From the NCBI RefSeq assembly GCF_000801105.2, contig NC_079514.1:12338001-12402000 (forward strand): a stretch of DNA of 64,000 nucleotides. The letters run 5' to 3'. This document shows, in pieces, positions 58,263-64,000 of the stretch. The stretch is from Raphanus sativus. Taxonomy: Eukaryota; Streptophyta; Magnoliopsida; Brassicales; Brassicaceae. A program made the position numbers and the translations under genes. Every line of letters starts with the position of its first letter. The stretch's first letter is position 1. Below the pieces are notes generated by a model. The model was not told the DNA's origin and did not search any database. It worked only from the letters and a program-made list of their open reading frames with translations.

Positions 58263-58592
58263 TTATGGTAAGTTTGGAACAATTTGAGCACAGTTGTCTT
58301 TAACAAGAGGTGGGAAGAACGGGTTCAACGGGAACATGTGAGGCCAGCAGTTAGCATCTATGGTCGAAAACGCCTTGCAGCACGCGGTTCCAACGTCTCC
58401 GAACTTGCCTGAGAAAACCGACTGGAAGAGTTCGAGTACACATCCATGGACATTAAAAAGAGATGACCAGCATTTCTCTAAGTTGATAGGAGATTCTGAT
58501 CGTGGTGGTTGGTCATGAGCCGCTCCTGGAGTGATCATAACCGCAACACATAGAACTAAAACTAAGACTAATGCTCTTGATGTGTGTTCCAT
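58263..58592 (-). CDS. Secreted six-Cys prolamin-like peptide, copy 3
   Basis: 109 residues from the ATG at 58592. The signal core is like copy 1 (VLVLVLCVAVMIT), while the mature part is like copies 2, 4 and 5 (Arg31, Ser43, His49). This mosaic suggests unequal crossing-over or gene conversion between units. The long upstream in-frame ATG seen in other copies is lost by a one-base length change in the A/T run before the gene. That supports the MEHTSR start for all copies. Confidence 0.8.
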   Translation of the reverse strand: MEHTSRALVLVLVLCVAVMITPGAAHDQPPRSESPINLEKCWSSLFNVHGCVLELFQSVFSGKFGDVGTACCKAFSTIDANCWPHMFPLNPFFPPLVKDNCAQIVPNLP

Positions 58593-59542
58593 CTCTCTGA
58601 AGTCTGTATCTTTCTTTCTTCCTTTTGTTTTTTTTTTTTAAGATTCTTGAATGGTTTGTATATGATGTGATCACAACGCCAGAAAATATAAACTGAGAGA
58701 CATGAGTAACAACAAAGTATTAATTAACGGAAGAAAAACAATTAAGATGTTCCAAAGTAACTTATGCTTTGTACTAAAGTCATTATCTATTCTATTTAAG
58801 TTTCTCAAAAGTAACTCATGCTATGGAAAGTAGAAACATTCATGCTCATTAAATTAGTGATGAATCCTGAATGCATACATACATCAATAAAATATTAACT
58901 TTTTCTTACAACAAAAACTATTCGTCAAAAAAAATCACCGATTCAGATGGTTTAACCGAAAGTAGAATCAACATATAAATACCGAAAGTAGAATTCCTCA
59001 CATCACGTGTAAATTTTCTATCATTATATTGTGTGTCTTTGAAATATATCTAATTTTAAAGTTATGGAAAAAAATCTTACTATGATAAAATTCTTTCATA
59101 TGTAAATATTAATATTCTAATAAATTATAATTATATAACTAAAAGTTAATTATAAAACAAAACATTAATCAATCTATTGTTTAAAGTGTCATATTAAGTT
59201 TTAATCGGATTCTAAAATATCTAAACATTAGAATTTTTTTTTACTTTCTTTTCTTTTTTTCTACGAAACTCATTTTAAAGTTTAAAACATTTTTAAAATC
59301 CTTTGTTGGAGGTGCTCTAATATAAATTTTTATTAATCAAAGACTACTCAACAATATTAGATTGCCAAATCTTTGTGTGAAAGGCAACAACAATGTCTAT
59401 GAATTTGGTAAGAAATTCATTTCCTTATTAGATATGATATTAAATAAGACTTGGAACAATGAATAGAAGAGTGATTATATTACTTTTCTAAGCTAAACAG
59501 ATTGTCCACACTTCACTCTTCCCTTTTTTTTTTAACCTATGC

Positions 59543-59872
59543 TTATGGTAAGTTTGGAACAATTTGAGCACAGTTGTCTTTAACAAGAGGTGGGAAGAAC
59601 GGGTTCAACGGGAACATGTGAGGCCAGCAGTTAGCATCTATGGTCGAAAACGCCTTGCAGCACGCGGTTCCAACGTCTCCAAACTTGCCTGAGAAAACCG
59701 ATTGAAAGAGTTCGAGTACACATCCATGGACATTAAAGAGAGATGACCAGCATTTCTCTAAGTTGATAGGAGATTCTGATCGTGGTGGTTGGTCATGAGC
59801 CGCTCCTGGAGTGATTAGAACCGCAACACATAGAACTAAAGCTAAGACTAATGCTCTTGATGTGTGTTCCAT
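59543..59872 (-). CDS. Secreted six-Cys prolamin-like peptide, copy 4
   Basis: 109 residues from the ATG at 59872, identical in protein to copies 2 and 5. The leader differs from copies 1-3: the A/T run before the start is shorter. The TATA-like word is stronger (CCTATATATTC near 59960), a change shared with copy 5. Copies 4 and 5 therefore share a promoter variant and may be regulated differently. Confidence 0.8.
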   Translation of the reverse strand: MEHTSRALVLALVLCVAVLITPGAAHDQPPRSESPINLEKCWSSLFNVHGCVLELFQSVFSGKFGDVGTACCKAFSTIDANCWPHMFPLNPFFPPLVKDNCAQIVPNLP

Positions 59873-60810
59873 CTCTCTGAAGTCTGTATCTTTCTTTCTT
59901 CTTTTGCTCTTTTTTAAGATTCTTGAATGGTTTGTATATGATGTGATCACAAGGTCAGAATATATAGGCTGAGAGACATGAGTAACAACAAATTATTAAT
60001 TAACGGAAGAAAAACAATTAAGCTGTTCCAAAGTAACTTATGCTTTGTACTAAAGTCATTATCTATTCTATTTAAGTTTCTCGAAAGTAACTCATGCTAC
60101 GGAAAGTAGAAACATTCATGCTCATTAAATTAGTGATGAATCCTGAATGCATACATACATCAATAAAATATTAACTTTTTCTTACAACAAAAACTATTCG
60201 TAAAAAAAAAATCACCGATTCAGATGGTTAAACCGAAAGTAGAATCAACATATAAATACCGAAAGTAGAATTCCTCACATCATGTGTAAATTTTCTATCA
60301 TTATATTGTGTGTCTTTGAAATATATCTAATTTTAAAGTTATGGAAAAAAATCTTACTACGATAAAATTCTTTCATATGTAAATATTAATATTCTAATAA
60401 ATTATAATTATATAACTAAAAGTTAATTATAAAACAAAACATTAATCAATCTATTGTTTAAAGTGTCATATTAAGTTTTAATGGGATTCTAAAATATCTA
60501 AACATTAGAATTCTTTTTTACTTTCTTTTCTTTTTTACTCATTTTAAAGTTTAAAACATTTTTAAAATCCTTCGTTGGAGGTGCTCTAATATAAATTTTT
60601 ATTAATCAAAGACTACTCAACAATATTAGATTGCCAAATCTTTGTGTGAAAGGCAACAACAATGTCTATGAATTTGGTAAGAAATTCATTTCCTTATTAG
60701 ATATGATATTAAATAAGACTTGGAACAATGAATAGAAGAGTGATTATATTACTTTTCTAAGCTAAACAGATTGTCCACACTTCACTCTTCCCTTTTTTTT
60801 TAACTTATGC

Positions 60811-61140
60811 TTATGGTAAGTTTGGAACAATTTGAGCACAGTTGTCTTTAACAAGAGGTGGGAAGAACGGGTTCAACGGGAACATGTGAGGCCAGCAGTT
60901 AGCATCTATGGTCGAAAACGCCTTGCAGCACGCGGTTCCAACGTCTCCAAACTTGCCTGAGAAAACCGATTGAAAGAGTTCGAGTACACATCCATGGACA
61001 TTAAAGAGAGATGACCAGCATTTCTCTAAGTTGATAGGAGATTCTGATCGTGGTGGTTGGTCATGAGCCGCTCCTGGAGTGATTAGAACCGCAACACATA
61101 GAACTAAAGCTAAGACTAATGCTCTTGATGTGTGTTCCAT
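60811..61140 (-). CDS. Secreted six-Cys prolamin-like peptide, copy 5
   Basis: 109 residues from the ATG at 61140, identical in protein to copies 2 and 4. This is the outermost unit. The repeat continues upstream for about 300 bases, to near 61436, and then gives way to the 3' end of the DUF179 gene. The TATA-like word CCTATATATTC lies near 61226-61236. The frame is open for 41 codons above the chosen start, but that part has no signal-peptide character and is not conserved. Confidence 0.8.
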   Translation of the reverse strand: MEHTSRALVLALVLCVAVLITPGAAHDQPPRSESPINLEKCWSSLFNVHGCVLELFQSVFSGKFGDVGTACCKAFSTIDANCWPHMFPLNPFFPPLVKDNCAQIVPNLP

Positions 61141-61487
61141 CTCTCTGAAGTCTGTATCTTTCTTTCTTCTTTTGATATTTTTTAAGATTCTTGAATGGTT
61201 TGTATATGATGTGATCACAAGGTCAGAATATATAGGCTGAGAGACATGAGTAAGAAACAACAAAGTATTAATTAACGTAAGAAAAACAATTAAGCTGTTC
61301 CAAAGTAACTTATGCTTTGTATTAAAGTCGTTCTCTATTTAAGTTTTTTCAAAAGTAACTCATGCAATGGAAAGTAGAAACATTCATACTCATTAAATTA
61401 GTGGTGAATCCTTAATACATACATACATCAATAAAACATACACAATAGTCATGACTCACTGATACAAACCATTACAGAAGCTAGAGT

Positions 61488-62544
61488 TTAGATAACAGAG
61501 CCAGTTTGAGGACCAATAAGTCCAAGAACCTCATCCCAAAGACCATGACTCTGAACAGCAGAACCAAGCTCAACAACACTCGAGCTACAAGCAGCCACAG
61601 TCCAGTACCCTCCCAAGATCTCTGCTTTCAACTGCTCCTTTTCCCAACCGCAATACCCATCAAAGAATCTTAGCTCACTTCTTCCCACCAACTTCCTCTT
61701 CACCATCTCTGCAGCCAATCCCACACTCTCCCTCGTCCCATAGTACAATCCTTTCATCACTTGTCTGAACACTCCGCTCTTCGCAACCTCGTTGTCCCCG
61801 CCACTCCTCGGACTCACCAGGAACAACCCTTCTTCCAAAGGCCCACCAAAGAAGAGCCTCTTGTCTGAAAACGTTCCCGCCACGTCTAACACCGTTGATT
61901 TTGTCTCCTTGATAGACATAAGCGATGGACGGTTGAGTATGACTCCTATAGGACCTGAAGGTCCAACAGAGAGGATGAGGATCACTGTCTTTTCGAAGAT
62001 GTGGACTCCATCTAGCTTCTCTGTAGCGATTAGGAGACACCCTGGCTCTGGCTCGTGGATCTTGTGTGCCCATTTGTTTCCAACTGTGATCAGTGTGGAC
62101 GATGACGAGGGACAGTCAACCACCATGTCAGGGTTAGACCACGAGGACGTGTCCTTCTCAGAGGTTGCAGCTTGCTCTCCAGCCACCAGCCTTGCCCTGA
62201 ACTCTCTCCAGTCAGCATCTGATGTTGAATTGTTGACACAATCATCGTCCAGTGGCTTCCATGAATCCGAAAGAGAACCTATTCAACCAAAATGCTCTCG
62301 TCAGGCTTAAAACAGCTACAACTTTTTTCACTTCTCAGACAGTTATGTGATATACTGTGAATAATACAATCCTATGACCATGAAAAGTATATTACTTACA
62401 ATTTACAGAGAACGGAGAAGCAAACTTCCTGGTGAGGAACTGGCAGGAACTTCTCTTGGGGCAAGAAAAGAGTCTAGGTTTGATGAACGGGACAAGCTCT
62501 TTGACACCAGAGATTGATCTTGAGGTAAGAAAACAAGCATCCAT
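61488..62544 (-). CDS. UPF0301/DUF179 (AlgH-like) protein, plastid type, 2 exons
   Basis: The exons are 62544-62400 and 62278-61488 (AAATT|GTAAGT, GAATAG|GT), giving 311 residues. Exon 1 (MDACFLTSRSISG, then KRSSCQFLTRKFASPFS) has the Ser/Arg-rich composition of a transit peptide. The DUF179 domain fills about residues 110-300 with GCLLIATEKLDG, GPIGVILNRPS, FFGGPLEEGLF, GLYYGTRES and RFFDGYCGWEKEQL. In bacteria the AlgH/UPF0301 family is uncharacterised at the biochemical level; the plant members are predicted to be in the plastid. The first ATG of the exon 2 frame (62186) is internal: the sequence DADWREFRARLVAGEQ continues upstream through the splice site. By position it matches At3g29240 (recalled). 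The gene is intact. Confidence 0.85.
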
Positions 62545-63360
62545 GTTACTACTCCCTTTCTCTTTTTCTCTTTTTCTCTATATCTCAATTCACTTTAGAC
62601 AGAGCATAAAGTAACATCTACAATATATAAGATAGCGAACAGATGAGAGCCAAAGCTGAAGTGTTTGGTTCTGAGGATCCTAGTCAGAGGTATGGGCAAT
62701 GGATATGCTTTAACCCATAAGGTGTTGCTGTATTTAAAGGTCTACATTTGCATATGCCTTTGGATATTGGATAACAACAAAATCTCTTATCAACTTTTAA
62801 AAAAAATATTATGTGTAGGGCTAGTGACCACTCATCATTGCAGTTACTTACCCACTCCTGTGGAAAAGATATAAAGACATAAATTACTATACACAAGATT
62901 AATTAAAACTCTAATCCATAATCTCTTTCTTTCTCTACTTGTCCATTACTAATCAAACACCTAGAAAGTTCTTTTTTGATATGGATGGATCAATCATAAG
63001 ATGTGTTTGCAGAAGTGAAAAGTAATAATCTTAGGAGTCTATAGACTTTTGTTTGCACGTTCAAAGTCAAGCTACAACCACATAAACAATAGCGGATATA
63101 AGTACAGAACAATAAAGGCCACTATCAGTGGTCCTGTTTTCTCCATTATTGTATTTACTATTTTCAATGTAAAATCAGATCGAGATCAACTCAAAAAATC
63201 ATTTAGACATTGATTGTTGTAATAAAATAAACCTAACGGGTTTGTTCCAATTTGACTATTTAAACATCAATTTCCAACAGCTAAATAGCTTGCTTAGAGC
63301 TAGGATAACAACATCATGGGCGATACGTCACCGTATGAGCGTCATACAATAACGATGGTC
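62545..63360. promoter_or_regulatory. Upstream region of the DUF179 gene
   Basis: A TATA-like TATATATTGTAG (minus strand) lies near 62613-62625, about 80 bases above the start codon. The remainder is AT-rich with no gene seen. Confidence 0.4.
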
Positions 63361-63369
63361 AGTTTAAAT

Positions 63370-63840
63370 TGTCATTAGCTGTTACCTGTTCAAGAACTAG
63401 GGAACCACCTAACCATAAGTTTTGTTTAATCTTTTTTTTCAGAAAGTTTCAAAGGATCAACTACTTAGTTGCGTGCAAAGGTAATAACATCACCAAAATA
63501 CGATACGTCATCGTTACTGACGTCCATCTAATCAAGTCATTATCAATGGAATTGTCATTAGCTGTTACCTGTTTGAGAACTAGGGAACCACCTAAGCATA
63601 AGTATTGTTTAATCTTTTTTTTCAGAAAGCTTCAAAGGATCAACTACTTAGTTGCGTGCAAAGGTTATAACATCACCAAAATACGTCATCGTTACTGACG
63701 TCCATACTCAATCAAGTCATTATCAATGGATTTGTCATTAGCCTTTTACAATTCAAGTTCTACGCAGCACCTAACCATAAGTTTTGTTCAACATCTTTTC
63801 ACCAAGTTACTATATTGTTAATAATACTCACAGTGAGGTT
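63370..63840. repeat. Tandem repeat, ~180-bp unit, two full copies and a partial
   Basis: GTCATTAGCTGTTACCTGTT begins copies at 63371 and 63554. A third, eroded copy begins at 63734. Each unit carries AACTAGGGAACCACCTAA, CAGAAAGTTTCAAAGGATCA, TTAGTTGCGTGCAAAGG and TCATCGTTACTGACGTCC. The open frame across the copies repeats itself and is not a gene. Confidence 0.8.
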
Positions 63841-63888
63841 CCATGGGAGTTGAACGTCTACTGTTTGATCTTCTCTTGTTATAGCCAT
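63832..63888 (-). other. Possible first exon of a gene running left
   Basis: An ATG at about 63888 leads MAITREDQTVDVQLPWNLT and ends at a good donor (GTGAGT) near 63832. The downstream sequence is the tandem repeat and I see no second exon. It is short, so chance is likely. Confidence 0.2.
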
Positions 63889-64000
63889 CTTCCTGGCTAA
63901 TCACAAGAACCTGTTGTGGGACTAAGATGCAGAACCTACATCTCTGGAGTTAAAGAGTTAGTATTGCATAATCAAACCCATCTCAAGATTATTAATAAAT

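Larger units (their letters stand above)
53421..61436. repeat. Five-unit tandem array of a 1.27-kb gene-bearing repeat
   Basis: Each unit holds one small peptide gene (-), its promoter, and a MITE-like tail ending GGAGGTGCTCTAATA. The stop-codon ends lie at 54617, 56990, 58263, 59543 and 60811. Spacings are 2373, 1273, 1280 and 1268. The first spacing equals 1273 after removing the 1097-bp element and its 3-bp duplication. The array's left edge (53421-53515, TTAATCAAAGACTACTCAAC and following) repeats the unit boundary. The first unit also carries about 970 extra bases (53516-54487) that the others lack. The right unit ends near 61436. Confidence 0.9.

Noticed and set aside
53421..61436. Possible CRISPR-like or viral repeat array
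   Set aside because: Units are 1.27 kb with eukaryotic genes and promoters; there are no short spacers and no viral genes.
63369..63698. 109-codon frame with an internal protein repeat
   Set aside because: The repetition comes from the 180-bp DNA tandem repeat.

Overview
The window is nuclear DNA of a flowering plant of the mustard family, very probably a Brassica-type genome (Brassica, Raphanus or a close relative). The evidence is AT-rich intergenic DNA, intron-containing genes with plant GT/AG junctions, Helitrons, tRNA-derived SINEs and MITEs, and a gene order that follows one stretch of Arabidopsis thaliana chromosome 3 in reverse (about At3g29780 down to At3g29240). Locus numbers are recalled, not searched. 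This stretch is the end of ancestral crucifer block L, so the left edge of the window may be near a block boundary.

Layout. 1-5.3 kb: a RALF-type peptide gene (-) and a MES11-like alpha/beta hydrolase (-) whose nucleophile position is Asp. 5.5-14 kb: MITEs, diverged repeats and one intact BAHD malonyltransferase-like gene (-). 14.3-17.6 kb: a second intact BAHD gene (+) and a third that lacks its first ~138 codons and abuts a LINE remnant. 20.4-22.2 kb: an AFP/NINJA-family gene (+) behind a cluster of five CACGTG boxes. 24.2-25.7 kb: a broken EXO70 gene. 29.2-30.4 kb: a plant-specific TFIIB-related gene (pBRP2-like). 32.1-33.5 kb: an alpha-expansin (-). 34-36.4 kb: a complete short Helitron and a UDP-glucose dehydrogenase relic at the position of At3g29360. 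37.4-39 kb: a SINE and the phosphotransfer gene AHP2. 39.5-40.7 kb: a damaged C2H2 zinc-finger gene. 41.2-45.9 kb: a complete 15-exon plastidial alpha-glucan phosphorylase (PHS1, -). 46.6-53 kb: a palindromic MITE, a membrane protein gene (-), a PPR relic, a DUF1216 gene (-) and a RING membrane protein gene (-). 53.4-61.4 kb: five tandem copies of a gene for a secreted six-cysteine prolamin-like (ECA1/EC1-type) peptide (-). 61.5-62.5 kb: a plastid-type DUF179 gene (-). 62.6-64 kb: a ~180-bp tandem repeat.

Two themes stand out. First, several ancestral genes survive only as relics in their original places (EXO70, UGD, PPR, probably the zinc finger), as expected for one subgenome of a mesohexaploid. 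Second, the small-peptide array has expanded recently: unit spacing is 1268-1280 bp, three of the five proteins are identical, and one unit boundary carries a 1097-bp TIR element whose empty site is preserved in the other units. The genes do not form an operon or a single pathway. The local clusters are the BAHD trio and the peptide array.
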